64,000 nucleotides of DNA, from the NCBI RefSeq assembly GCF_033705735.1, contig NZ_CP131130.1, positions 995,001-1,059,000 of the forward strand. The letters run 5' to 3'. The notes beneath the pieces are model-generated. The model saw nothing but the letters and a program-made list of their open reading frames with translations, was not told the origin of the DNA and searched no databases. Of the stretch, positions 1 through 8,253 are shown piece by piece. Both the position numbers and the translations under genes were made by a program. Every line of letters begins with the position of its first letter. Position 1 is the stretch's first letter. The DNA is from Shinella zoogloeoides. GTDB lineage: Bacteria > Pseudomonadota > Alphaproteobacteria > Rhizobiales > Rhizobiaceae.

Positions 1-1031
1 AGGGCCGGGTTCTCGGCGGGGTCGTAGCAGCGCTCGCCCTCGGCCGAGCAATTGACGCAGGCCTTCATGATGGCCTTGAGGTGGCCGGCGACGATCTTCG
101 AGCCGGTGACGAGCGCCGCCACCTTCTGCTCTTCCTTGACCTTCCAGTTGATGTAGTCCTCGATATCCGGATGGTCGATGTCGACCACGACCATCTTGGC
201 GGCGCGGCGCGTCGTGCCGCCCGACTTGATGGCGCCGGCCGCGCGGTCGCCGATCTTCAGGAAGCTCATCAGGCCCGAGGAGCGGCCGCCGCCCGAAAGC
301 TTCTCGCCTTCGCCGCGCAGATGCGAGAAGTTGGAGCCGGTGCCGGAGCCGTATTTGAAGAGGCGCGCTTCACGCACCCACAGGTCCATGATGCCGTTCT
401 CGTTGACGAGATCGTCCTCGACGGACTGGATGAAGCAGGCATGCGGCTGGGGATGCTCGTAGGCCGACCTGGACTTGGTCAGCTTGCCGGTGAAGGGGTC
501 GACATAGAAATGGCCCTGGCCGGGACCGTCGATGCCATAGGCCCAGTGCAGGCCCGTGTTGAACCACTGCGGCGAGTTCGGGGCGACGCGCTGCGTGGCG
601 AGCATGTAGGCGAGTTCGTCCTTGAAGGCGGCAGCGTCTTCCTCGGAAGCGAAATACTTGCCCTTCCAGCCCCAGTAGGTCCAGGTGCCGGCAAGACGGT
701 CGAAGACCTGGCGGGCATCGGTTTCCGAGCCGAAGCGCTCACCCTCGGGAAGCGCTTTCAAGGCTTCGGTATCGGGCACGGAGCGCCACAGGAAGGAGGG
801 AACGTCGTTCTCCTCGACCTTCTTCAGCCGCGCCGGCACGCCGGCCTTGCGGAAGTATTTCTGCGCGAGGATGTCGGCGGCGACCTGGGAGAACTGCGCC
901 GGCACGTCGATATCGGCCAGGCGGAAGACGATGGAGCCGTCCGGGTTCTTGATCTCGCTGGTGGCCTTGCGGAACTCGATCTCCGCATAGGCCGACTGGC
1001 CAGGTTTTGTGAAGCGACGTTCTATGCGCAT
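1..1031 (-). CDS. nrdJ: Adenosylcobalamin-dependent ribonucleotide reductase (class II), N-terminal part
   Basis: Reduces ribonucleotides to deoxyribonucleotides using adenosylcobalamin. The reading frame is open from the ATG at 1031 to the window edge, so only about 343 N-terminal residues are present; rhizobial NrdJ proteins are usually about 1,250 residues. The start MRIERRFTKPG, the segment APNSPQWFNTGLHW and the later GSGTGSNFSHLRGEGE are typical of the rhizobial NrdJ N-terminal region. The radical-site cysteines lie outside the window. Two NrdR-box-like sites upstream fit an RNR gene. Identity is from recognition of the sequence, not a search; confidence is high. Confidence 0.93.
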   Translation of the reverse strand, partial: MRIERRFTKPGQSAYAEIEFRKATSEIKNPDGSIVFRLADIDVPAQFSQVAADILAQKYFRKAGVPARLKKVEENDVPSFLWRSVPDTEALKALPEGERFGSETDARQVFDRLAGTWTYWGWKGKYFASEEDAAAFKDELAYMLATQRVAPNSPQWFNTGLHWAYGIDGPGQGHFYVDPFTGKLTKSRSAYEHPQPHACFIQSVEDDLVNENGIMDLWVREARLFKYGSGTGSNFSHLRGEGEKLSGGGRSSGLMSFLKIGDRAAGAIKSGGTTRRAAKMVVVDIDHPDIEDYINWKVKEEQKVAALVTGSKIVAGHLKAIMKACVNCSAEGERCYDPAENPA

Positions 1032-1798
1032 TTCCGTTGTCCTCTGCTGCCGCATCCTGTCGTTGAAAACAGGGCGCAATTAACCCCGTCCGGCCGCAAT
1101 GCCCTTGCAGCCAGCCCCGATCTTCCAATCCTTGCGGGAAACCCGATCGATCTCGGATGTCCTGTATCTTGTGCTGAGTTTGGCTGCAAACACTAAATAT
1201 AGTATTAACAGATAGTTTATTCCAGACCCTGCGGGCGCGAAGGCGCATCAAAAAACCGGGCGCAAAAGCACCCTTGCGGTGAGCGGATCATCCGCCCCGC
1301 CGCATGCGCAGGAAACGCGATTTCGTGATGGGAACCGACCTCGTAACTTTACGGTCCAGTCGCCGCCGCAACTTGGAATTCATTAACCTCATCAGCCCGA
1401 TTCTCGTCAAGGGCTGGTTTGTGAATGAAGTTTGAACTCTATATCTTGTGCCTGTGGGCTGTGGAAAATGGGGACATCGCGCAAGGCCTGAAAAATCAGC
1501 AGGTTCCGGCCGAAAGGTGAGGCGGCGTGACATGCCTCTGTGGAAAAGCAAAAAAAATCATGGGTGAAAAGAAGGGATTTTTCGACATCCCGACATCAGG
1601 GAATAGTCATCCCCGAAGAGTTGTGATCCGTGGATAAAGTGATTCTCCCTGCCGTCAACCCGACTCGCCGGCGGCCCTTTTTAGCGGCCGCGATGCTGCG
1701 GCTTCCCGGGCGGAAACGCCCGGAAAACGGCTGGAAAAGGCGAGGACTCTGGCGCGAAAGAAACGCCGGCGCACAGGGCAGGCGAGACGCCGCCGCTA
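1032..1798. other. 767-bp intergenic region between gpt and nrdJ
   Basis: No convincing protein-coding gene was found here; the short frames lack good ribosome binding sites. It holds the NrdR-like sites described separately and a 7-bp GC stem with a GAAA tetraloop (1706-1723), which may end the gpt transcript. It also has three sequences resembling degenerate DnaA boxes (TGTGGAAAA near 1460 and 1540, CGTGGATAA near 1630). A long leader or a small RNA for nrdJ cannot be excluded. Confidence 0.5.
1159..1205 (-). promoter_or_regulatory. Tandem NrdR-box-like sites upstream of nrdJ
   Basis: ACACTAAATATAGTAT at 1190-1205 differs from the pattern ACACTATATATAGTGT at two positions. A weaker copy, GTCCTGTATCTTGTGC, lies at 1159-1174. 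The centres are 31 bp apart, three helical turns, which is the usual spacing of paired NrdR boxes in front of ribonucleotide reductase genes. A third similar 16-mer is at 1436-1451. The sites lie 128-174 bp upstream of the nrdJ start. Function as NrdR operators is inferred. Confidence 0.6.
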
Positions 1799-2296
1799 TC
1801 AGCCGCGGCTGCCCTTGGCGATCGGCTCCTGGTAGGTGAAGCCCATGTCCCAGGGGAAATAGATCCAGGTGTCCTGGCTGACTTCGGTGACGAAGGTGTC
1901 GACCAGCGGACGGCCCTTGGGCTTGGCGTAGACGGCGGCGAAATGCGCTTTCGGCAGCATGGCGCGGACCTGCGCGGCGGTCTTGCCGGTATCCGTCAGG
2001 TCGTCGACGATGAGGATGCCTTCGCCGCCCTGCTCGGTGAGCTCCGGCGAGATTCCCTTGAGGACGTGCATGTCGCCCTGCGAGACATAATCGTGGTAGG
2101 AGGCGACGCAGACCGTCTCGATCAGGCGGATGTTCAGTTCGCGCGAGATGACCGCCGCCGGCACGAGGCCGCCGCGGGTGATGCAGACGATCGCCTTCCA
2201 TTCGCGGTCTCCGTCCGCCAGCCGCCAGGCGAGCGCGCGCGCGTCGCGGTGAAACTGATCCCAGGAAACGGGGAAGGCTTTGTCGGGCAGCGACAT
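1799..2296 (-). CDS. gpt: Xanthine-guanine phosphoribosyltransferase
   Basis: Purine salvage enzyme that converts guanine, xanthine and hypoxanthine plus PRPP to the nucleotide. The 165-residue length is normal for the XGPRT family. The PRPP-binding motif [13 protein letters not shown] is at residues 94-106 and the RGG loop at 41-43. The protein has no signal peptide and should be cytoplasmic or peripheral to the inner membrane. It is a single gene between nrdJ and a universal stress gene, all on the minus strand but separated by more than 100 bp. Confidence 0.92.
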   Translation of the reverse strand: MSLPDKAFPVSWDQFHRDARALAWRLADGDREWKAIVCITRGGLVPAAVISRELNIRLIETVCVASYHDYVSQGDMHVLKGISPELTEQGGEGILIVDDLTDTGKTAAQVRAMLPKAHFAAVYAKPKGRPLVDTFVTEVSQDTWIYFPWDMGFTYQEPIAKGSRG

Positions 2297-2410
2297 GACG
2301 GGCTCCTGATAGGCGGAAAAAAAGAAGATTCCTTCTCTCTAATGCAAGTCGCCGCTCAAGGAAATCGCCGCCCGGCCATGCAGGCCGGGCGATCCACAGC
2401 CAAGTCCGCC

Positions 2411-3253
2411 TCAGCGGGACATCAGCACCGGCACGCGGGCGTGGCGCATCATGGCGCTGGTGACGCCGCCGAAGAGGCGCTGGCGCAGCCGCGAATGGCT
2501 GTAGGCGCCCATGACGATGAGGCCCGCGCCGATCTCCGTCGCACGGTGGTTGACGGTCTCGGCGACGGAATGCCGCTCCGATCCGCGCGAGGCGACGGTG
2601 GTCTTGATGCCGTGCCGGGCGAGCGTCGCCGCAAGTTCGGCGCCGCAGAACTCGCGCGACTGCATGGAGTTCTCCGGCGGATCGACGGTGAAGATCTCGA
2701 CCTCCTTCGCCGCCGTCAGGAAGGGCAGGGCGTCGAAGGCGGCGCGCGCCGATTCCTTCGAGCCGTTCCAGGCGAGCAGCACCCGGTCGATCGGTTCGGG
2801 GCCGGCCGGCGCATTGGAGACGAGATAGACCGGGCGGCCGCTCTCGTAGAGCAGGTCCTCGATATCCTCCTGCGCCGGGCCGTCGGCGTCCGGGTCGAAC
2901 TGCCCGGCGATGACGATGTCGGCGCCGCGCGCGCTGTCGATGACGCCGGCCGAGGCATAGCCGGCGGTGCCGGTGAAGAGGCGCCATTCATAGGAGATGT
3001 CATCGCGCTCGCAGCGCGAGCGGAAGGCCTGCTCGACCTCGCGCGATTGCCGGCGGGCGCGTTCCTGCAGGTCGAGGACGGCGCTCGGATCGGGATATTC
3101 CATGGGCGCGATCAACGTGACCACGACCGGCGATTCCGCGTGAATGCCGACGACATGCCCGCCGGTGCGGCGCGCGAGCGCGAGCGCGTGGTCCGTCACC
3201 TTGCCGGCATCCTCCGCGGCGCTCAGCACCGCCACGATGGTCTTGTAGCTCAT
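2411..3253 (-). CDS. Universal stress protein, tandem UspA domains
   Basis: 280-residue protein of the UspA superfamily with two domains in tandem (roughly residues 1-145 and 150-280). The C-terminal half ends in the Usp pattern GAYSHSRLRQRLFGG...TSAMM...VPVL, whose glycines form the ATP-binding loop. I chose the ATG at 3253 because MSYKTIVAVL is the standard Usp beginning and the upstream codons look non-coding. Role is in stress tolerance by family; the specific signal is unknown. Confidence 0.88.
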   Translation of the reverse strand: MSYKTIVAVLSAAEDAGKVTDHALALARRTGGHVVGIHAESPVVVTLIAPMEYPDPSAVLDLQERARRQSREVEQAFRSRCERDDISYEWRLFTGTAGYASAGVIDSARGADIVIAGQFDPDADGPAQEDIEDLLYESGRPVYLVSNAPAGPEPIDRVLLAWNGSKESARAAFDALPFLTAAKEVEIFTVDPPENSMQSREFCGAELAATLARHGIKTTVASRGSERHSVAETVNHRATEIGAGLIVMGAYSHSRLRQRLFGGVTSAMMRHARVPVLMSR

Positions 3254-3312
3254 TTCGGCCTCCTGTCTGGTCCACACTTGCGCCTGCCGAAACGCCACAA
3301 CCTTGATCGGGA

Positions 3313-4068
3313 TCAAACGCCCGCCTTGGCCGCGGCGATTTCTGCAATCATCGCAAGTATATCACGTTCGGCCGCAAGCGCCGGAGATTCCTCGCGGCTG
3401 CGGATGACGATTTCCGTCGAGAAGCGGTTTTCCGAAAAGCGCGGATAGGAGCCGATGCTGGTCTCCGGATGGTTCTTCTGGATCTCGGCGAGCGCGCTGC
3501 CGATATCTCCCTCGCCGAAGGGCGAGGCGACGGAACGCTGGAGCATGGGCCGCCCGCCCTCGAGCTTCGGCACGACGGTGCCGAGCATCGCGGTGAAGAC
3601 CTGCGGCACGCCCGCCATCACATAGACATTGCCGATATGGAAGCCCGGCGCCGTGGAAACGGCATTCTCGATATGGACGGAGCCCTCGGGCATGCGCGCC
3701 ATGCGCTTGCGGGCCTCGTTGAACTCGACGCCGCGCCGCGCATACATCGCGCCGAGCAGCTCCATCGCCAGCGGATCGTGCAGGCACGGCACGCCGAACG
3801 CCTTGGAGACGGCGTCCGCGGTGATGTCGTCATGGGTCGGGCCGATGCCGCCGGAGGTGAAGACATAGGTATGGCGGGCGCGCAGCGCATTCAGCGCCTC
3901 GACGATCGCGTCTTCGTCGTCGCCGACGATGCGCACTTCCTTGAGGTCGATGCCGGCGAGGAAGAGCATGTCGGCGAGCTGGCCGATATTCTTGTCCTTG
4001 GTGCGCCCGGAAAGGAGTTCGTCGCCGATGGCGAGCATGGCGGCGGTGGCGGCGGGGCTGGAACTCAT
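3313..4068 (-). CDS. CinA/MoaB-type molybdopterin-binding domain protein
   Basis: 251-residue protein of the competence/damage-inducible CinA N-terminal (MoCF_biosynth) family. The family hallmark AIGDELLSGRTKDKN is near residue 12 and TSGGIGPTHDDIT near residue 70. The C-terminal nicotinamide-nucleotide amidase domain of full CinA is absent, as in many alphaproteobacterial paralogues. Start ATG at 4068; an internal ATG at residue 11 is an alternative. The substrate in vivo is uncertain. It is divergent from wrbA. Confidence 0.85.
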   Translation of the reverse strand: MSSSPAATAAMLAIGDELLSGRTKDKNIGQLADMLFLAGIDLKEVRIVGDDEDAIVEALNALRARHTYVFTSGGIGPTHDDITADAVSKAFGVPCLHDPLAMELLGAMYARRGVEFNEARKRMARMPEGSVHIENAVSTAPGFHIGNVYVMAGVPQVFTAMLGTVVPKLEGGRPMLQRSVASPFGEGDIGSALAEIQKNHPETSIGSYPRFSENRFSTEIVIRSREESPALAAERDILAMIAEIAAAKAGV

Positions 4069-4237
4069 GGGCGCTCTCTGGACTTCGGACAATATTGCCG
4101 ACCGATGCGGCGGCATTGTCAATGGAGGGTGAACAGTCTGTCGACCGGGCAGCTTCTGGGTGGCCGCCACCCTGAAGTGCTACATCCAAGGCGACGCCGC
4201 GATCAAGCGGAAAGGCATCGCAAGACAGGAGACGACG

Positions 4238-4837
4238 ATGGCGAAAGTTCTGGTTCTTTACTATTCGGCCTACGGGCACATCGAAGCCATGGCCTATGCT
4301 GCGGCGGAAGGCGCGAAGTCGGCCGGTGCCGACGTGACCGTCAAGCGCGTCCCGGAACTGGTTCCGGAAGAGGTTGCCAAGGCTTCCTACTACAAGATGG
4401 ACCAGAAGGCCGAGATCGCCACCGTGGCCGAACTCGAAAACTACGACGCCATCATCGTCGGCGCCGGCACGCGCTTCGGCACGGTCGCCTCGCAGATGCG
4501 CAATTTCTGGGACCAGACGGGCGGCCTTTGGGCGCAGGGCAAGCTGGTCGGCAAGGTCGGCTCGGTCTTCACCTCCTCGGCGACCCAGCACGGCGGCCAG
4601 GAATCCACCATCCTCGGCTTCATCCCCACGCTGCTGCACCACGGCCTTGCCGTCGTCGGCCTGCCCTATGCCTTCCAGGGCCAGATGGGCGTCGATGCCG
4701 TCAAGGGCGGCTCGCCCTACGGCGCTTCGACGATCACCGACGGCGACGGCTCGCGCCAGCCTTCGGAAGTCGAACTGGATGCCGCCCGCTTCCAGGGCGC
4801 GCATGTCGCCAAGATCGCGGCAAAGCTTTCGGCCTGA
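4238..4837 (+). CDS. wrbA: NAD(P)H:quinone oxidoreductase WrbA
   Basis: Flavodoxin-fold quinone reductase, 199 residues, the usual WrbA length. [19 protein letters not shown] forms the FMN phosphate loop, and [24 protein letters not shown] with [10 protein letters not shown] are strongly conserved WrbA segments. The ATG at 4238 is preceded by an AGGAG-type ribosome binding site about 8 bp upstream. A strong intrinsic terminator follows the stop at 28 bp. Likely cytoplasmic; reduces quinones by two electrons to limit oxidative stress. Confidence 0.95.
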   Translation: MAKVLVLYYSAYGHIEAMAYAAAEGAKSAGADVTVKRVPELVPEEVAKASYYKMDQKAEIATVAELENYDAIIVGAGTRFGTVASQMRNFWDQTGGLWAQGKLVGKVGSVFTSSATQHGGQESTILGFIPTLLHHGLAVVGLPYAFQGQMGVDAVKGGSPYGASTITDGDGSRQPSEVELDAARFQGAHVAKIAAKLSA

Positions 4838-4865
4838 CGTTCTCCTGAAACGTCGCTGAAAAAGA

Positions 4866-4899
4866 GGGTGCGGCCAGCGTCAGGGGCCGCACCCTTTTT
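4866..4899 (+). terminator. Rho-independent terminator of wrbA
   Basis: A perfect 10-bp stem, GGGTGCGGCC (4866-4875) with GGCCGCACCC (4885-4894), is followed by five T residues. It lies 28 bp downstream of the wrbA stop and just before the convergent tRNA-Leu gene. Confidence 0.9.
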
Positions 4900-4924
4900 G
4901 TTTGCCGTGATTCCGGAAGAATGC

Positions 4925-5009
4925 TGGTGCGGGCGGCGGGGATCGAACCCGCACAGCCAAGGCCGAGGGATTTTAAGTCCCTTGCGTCTACCAGTTTCGC
5001 CACGCCCGC
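4925..5009 (-). tRNA. tRNA-Leu (anticodon TAA)
   Basis: 85-nt class II tRNA on the minus strand with an encoded CCA end (TGG at 4925-4927). The acceptor strands GCGGGCG and CGCCCGC pair. The D-arm contains ACTGGTAGACGC, the anticodon loop is CTTAAAA with TAA, a variable arm follows, and the T-arm contains GGTTCGATCC. It decodes UUA, a rare codon in this GC-rich genome. It lies between wrbA and the higBA pair. Confidence 0.95.
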
Positions 5010-5091
5010 TTCCCGCGCGTTTTCGATTGCCGGGGCGAAGCAGTCAAGAGGCGTTCACAAAATACCGCTTGGCGGGCAGGGGCAGCTGTTC

Positions 5092-5406
5092 TCAAGCCGC
5101 TACCGGAGTGTCCCGGCTTTCGATCTCGGGAATGGAAGCCAGTTCGTCCCTGAGGGCCGGCAGGGTGATCTTGATGTCGTAACTGGTCTGCAGGTTCAAC
5201 CAGAACTGGGGCGTGGTCTTGAAGAATTTGGCAAGGCGGAGGGCCGTGTCCGTCGTGACCGGCGACTGCTCCGTTGCCAGCCGTTCGATGCGTGTGCGCG
5301 GAACCCCGAGCTTTCGGGCAAGGGCGCCGGCGCTCATGCCGAGGGGCAGCAGATAGTCCTCCCGAAGGATTTCGCCGGGATGGACCGGAGGCAGGATGCT
5401 GGTCAT
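5092..5406 (-). CDS. higA: HigA-family antitoxin (XRE DNA-binding)
   Basis: 104-residue HTH protein that begins with the HigA signature VHPGEILREDYLLPLGMSA. The helix-turn-helix SAGALARKLGVPRTRIERLATEQ follows at about residues 25-48. FFKTTPQFWLNLQTSYDI is typical of the HigA C-terminus. It is the second gene of the pair, starting 22 bp after higB, which is the usual higB-higA order. It should neutralise HigB and repress the operon through the palindrome at 5731-5749. Confidence 0.92.
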   Translation of the reverse strand: MTSILPPVHPGEILREDYLLPLGMSAGALARKLGVPRTRIERLATEQSPVTTDTALRLAKFFKTTPQFWLNLQTSYDIKITLPALRDELASIPEIESRDTPVAA

Positions 5407-5428
5407 CTTCGATCTCCTTTGTGCGGCC

Positions 5429-5710
5429 TCAGTGATAGTCGACGATCTCGACGGCCTCGGCGCCACCGTCGGACCAGACGAAGCAGATGCGCCATTGGTC
5501 GTTGATGCGAATCGAATGCTGGCCTTTGCGGTCACCCCTCAGGGCCTCCAGGCGGTTGCCGGGAGGGCTTCGAAGGTCGTCCAGCGTTGCTGCGTTCTCG
5601 ATCATCGTCAGCTTGCGGATCGCGGATCTGGAAAGATCCGCCGGAAATCCCTTCGGAATATTGCCGATCGCTACGGCTTCCGTTCTCGAATCTTTGTAGG
5701 AACGGATCAT
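5429..5710 (-). CDS. higB: HigB/RelE-family mRNA interferase toxin
   Basis: 93-residue basic protein of the RelE/ParE superfamily, HigB branch. The patterns LRSPPGNRLEALRGDRKGQHSI and INDQWRICFVW are characteristic of host-inhibition-of-growth B proteins, which cleave mRNA on the ribosome. It lies directly upstream of higA on the same strand. The cluster sits between tRNA-Leu and the phosphate transporter operon, a frequent setting for a transferred toxin-antitoxin module. Confidence 0.9.
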   Translation of the reverse strand: MIRSYKDSRTEAVAIGNIPKGFPADLSRSAIRKLTMIENAATLDDLRSPPGNRLEALRGDRKGQHSIRINDQWRICFVWSDGGAEAVEIVDYH

Positions 5711-5730
5711 CAGCCAGCCTCGAGCAGATG

Positions 5731-5749
5731 TGTATCATATGATGATACA
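5731..5749. promoter_or_regulatory. Palindromic operator of the higBA operon
   Basis: TGTATCATATGATGATACA is a perfect inverted repeat: 8-bp arms TGTATCAT/ATGATACA around a 3-bp centre. It lies 21 bp upstream of the higB start. It is most likely the HigA binding site that autoregulates the operon. The palindrome is seen directly; the binding is inferred. Confidence 0.78.
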
Positions 5750-5810
5750 TTCCGGTGGTCAAGGCATGAGAGCGGCGGAGGCGCCCGTGAGATCGCTCCG
5801 CCGCTGGCAG

Positions 5811-6818
5811 TCAGCCCGAAACCGCGTTCACCGCGAAGTAGAACAGCGCCGAGATCGCTGCCGCCGAGGGCAGGGTGACGATCCAGGCGATGACGATGTT
5901 GCCGGCGATGCCCCAGCGGACGGCCGAGACGCGGCGGGCGGCGCCGACGCCGATGATGGCGCCGGTGATCGTGTGGGTCGTGGAGACCGGGATGCCGAGC
6001 CATGTCGCGGCGAAGAGGGTGATCGCGCCACCGGTTTCGGCGCAGAAGCCCTGCATCGGGTTGAGGCGGGTGATCTTCGAGCCCATCGTGTGCACGATGC
6101 GCCAGCCGCCCATCAGCGTGCCGAGCGCCATGGCGGACTGGCAGGTGATCACCACCCAGAAGGGGACGTAGAAGTCGCCGCCGAGATAGCCCTGCGAATA
6201 GAGCAGTACGGCGATGATGCCCATGGTCTTCTGCGCGTCGTTGCCGCCGTGGCCGAGCGAATAGAGCGAGGCGGACAGGAACTGCATGACGCGGAAGGTG
6301 CGGTCGACGGCAAAGGGCGTCTGGCGCACGAAGATCCACGAGACGATCAGGATGAGGATCAGCGCCAGGAAGAAGCCGATGGCCGGCGACAGGAAGATGG
6401 CGCTCGCCGTCTTGATGAGGCCGCTCCACACGACGGCGTCGAAGCCGGTCTTGGCGAGGCCCGCGCCGACGAGGCCGCCGATCAGCGCATGCGAGGAGCT
6501 CGACGGGATGCCGAAGACCCAGGTGACGACGTTCCAGATGATCGCCCCCATCAGCGCCGAGAAGATGACCAGCGGGCTGACGATGGAAGGATCGATGATG
6601 CCCTTGCCCAGCGTCTCGGCGACATGCAGGCCGAAGAACAGGAAGGCGATGAAGTTGAAGAAGGCCGCCCACAGGACAGCGTATTGCGGGCGCAGCACGC
6701 GGGTGGAGACGATCGTAGCGATGGAATTCGCCGCGTCGTGCAGGCCGTTCAGGAAGTCGAAGACGAGCGCGATGCCGACGAGGCCGACCAGCAGCGGAAG
6801 GGCGAGCGTGGCGTCCAT
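5811..6818 (-). CDS. pit: Low-affinity inorganic phosphate transporter, Pit family
   Basis: 335-residue polytopic membrane protein of the PiT family. It carries the duplicated signature NGLHDAANSIAT (N-half) and GHGGNDAQKTMG (C-half), plus the segments VFGIPSSSSHALIGG and GIPVSTTHTITGAI. Uses a cation gradient to import phosphate. It is translationally coupled to the upstream DUF47 gene: its ATG at 6818 overlaps that gene's stop codon. This is the conserved orfA-pit arrangement of rhizobia. Confidence 0.95.
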   Translation of the reverse strand: MDATLALPLLVGLVGIALVFDFLNGLHDAANSIATIVSTRVLRPQYAVLWAAFFNFIAFLFFGLHVAETLGKGIIDPSIVSPLVIFSALMGAIIWNVVTWVFGIPSSSSHALIGGLVGAGLAKTGFDAVVWSGLIKTASAIFLSPAIGFFLALILILIVSWIFVRQTPFAVDRTFRVMQFLSASLYSLGHGGNDAQKTMGIIAVLLYSQGYLGGDFYVPFWVVITCQSAMALGTLMGGWRIVHTMGSKITRLNPMQGFCAETGGAITLFAATWLGIPVSTTHTITGAIIGVGAARRVSAVRWGIAGNIVIAWIVTLPSAAAISALFYFAVNAVSG

Positions 6819-7462
6819 CAGACGTTCTCGATCACGATACCGCTGATTTCATTGGCGACGTCCTCGAAGCGGTCGACGACCTTCTCGAGTTCCCCGTAGA
6901 TCTCGCTGCCGATGATATAGGCCATCGGATCGGTCTTGCCGAATTCCCTGAAGAGGTCCTTCAGGCCGCGGTCGTGCAATTCGTCGGAGCGGCCCTCGAC
7001 GCGGGTGATCTCTTCCGCGATGGTGCCGAGGCGGCCGGCATGCACGCCGATCTTGTCGAGCAGCGGGATCGCCTCGGCGATGAGATGGGCGGCCTTGACG
7101 ACGGTCTCGCCCATTTCCTGCATGCCGGGCTGGAAGCTCGTCTGCTCGTAGAGGCGGATGGTCTTGACCGTCTTGTGCATCATGTCGATGGCGTCGTCCA
7201 TCGACTGGATCAGGTCCTTGATGTCGCCGCGGTCGAAGGGCGTGATGAAGCTGCGGCGCACGGCCTGCAGGACCTCATGGGTGATCTCGTCGGCCTGGTT
7301 TTCCAGTTCGACGATCCGGTCGCAGTGCTTTTCCATGTCCGGGCCGCCGGCAAGCAGCGTGCGGAGCGATTCGGCGGCGCCGACGACAGTGCGGGAATGC
7401 TGCTCGAAGAGATCGAAGAAACGGTCTTCGCGCGGCATGAGTTTGCGAAACAGCGAAAGCAT
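6818..7462 (-). CDS. DUF47 (PhoU-like) phosphate transport regulator
   Basis: 214-residue all-alpha protein of the DUF47/PhoU-like family that is paired with Pit transporters. Conserved features are the N-terminal FRKLMPREDRFFDLFEQH, the E/D-rich helix VELENQADEITHEV and the motif TPFDRGDIKDLIQSMDDAID. Forms an operon with pit, with a stop/start overlap. In Sinorhizobium this partner (orfA) is cotranscribed with pit and affects its activity. Confidence 0.92.
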   Translation of the reverse strand: MLSLFRKLMPREDRFFDLFEQHSRTVVGAAESLRTLLAGGPDMEKHCDRIVELENQADEITHEVLQAVRRSFITPFDRGDIKDLIQSMDDAIDMMHKTVKTIRLYEQTSFQPGMQEMGETVVKAAHLIAEAIPLLDKIGVHAGRLGTIAEEITRVEGRSDELHDRGLKDLFREFGKTDPMAYIIGSEIYGELEKVVDRFEDVANEISGIVIENV

Positions 7463-7587
7463 GGATGCCCCTTACATGGCTGGGGTTGTCATGCGGCTGT
7501 CATAATTGACCGTCAACGCGCTGGAAAGCGTTGATTCGGCCTTGTCACAATTTCTCTTGCACTGCGGTAAACGGGACGCGCACCCGC

Positions 7588-8166
7588 TCAGGGCACGATC
7601 TTGAAGGGTTGCTCGCTGATGGCGACCGCGCCGCTGGCGCTGTCGCGGAAGCGGTAGCGCAGTACGTAGTCGCCGGCCGGCGGGCTCGTGAGATTGAGCG
7701 TCAGCTTGGCGAAGACCTCCTGGTTGCGCACGCTGCCCTTGAAGTCGAAGGAGCCGAAGGCCTTCTGCTCGGCAAGTTTCGTCCCTTTGGGATCGATCAG
7801 TTCGAGGTCGACGGTGAAATGCGATTCCAGGAGGCCGCCATCGGCGGCGCGCCAGGTGAGGCCGACCGGCTCGACATAGGAGATCAGCGCCTCGCCCGCC
7901 TTGAAGCTGGAATCGGGCCGGGTGGCATACATGCCATAGCCCTGCGGCGGCGCGGCGACGAAGATCGCCTTGCCGATGGAGAAGGGGAGCGTCGCGGCGA
8001 AGGCGCCATAGGCGTCGCGGATCGTGTTGTGCGCGCCGACCGTATCGCCGGCGGCGGCCTGCTCCTCCGCCTTCTTCGCGGCGTCCGCGAGGGGGCCGGC
8101 AAGCGCGAGCGTCGGCGCGAGCGCGGCGACAAAGGTCAAACGCATCAGGGACTTCCACACGGACAT
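7588..8166 (-). CDS. Conserved periplasmic protein of unknown function
   Basis: 192 residues with a clear Sec signal peptide: MSVWKSLMRL, hydrophobic core TFVAALAPTLALA, probable cleavage after ALA-G near residue 24. The mature part looks like a beta-rich domain (VDLELIDPKGTKLAEQKAF, PAGDYVLRYRFRDSASG) that resembles periplasmic DUF-type rhizobial proteins. I do not recognise a function. It lies downstream of trkH on the same strand but 87 bp away, so co-transcription is possible. Confidence 0.7.
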   Translation of the reverse strand: MSVWKSLMRLTFVAALAPTLALAGPLADAAKKAEEQAAAGDTVGAHNTIRDAYGAFAATLPFSIGKAIFVAAPPQGYGMYATRPDSSFKAGEALISYVEPVGLTWRAADGGLLESHFTVDLELIDPKGTKLAEQKAFGSFDFKGSVRNQEVFAKLTLNLTSPPAGDYVLRYRFRDSASGAVAISEQPFKIVP

Positions 8167-8253
8167 TCAGTCTTCCTCCAGCCGGATTGCGGGCAGGATG
8201 CGAAGAAGCGCGGCAACAGTCAAGGACGGCCGGCGCTTTGTCCGGGGCTCTCG

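Noticed and set aside
1440..1640. DnaA-box-like 9-mers suggesting a replication origin
   Set aside because: None matches TTATCCACA exactly, they are few, and no origin-linked genes (dnaA, hemE, parAB) are present.
1943..3448. Plus-strand open frame of 501 codons
   Set aside because: Antisense shadow of gpt and the universal stress gene; no ribosome binding site and no family pattern.
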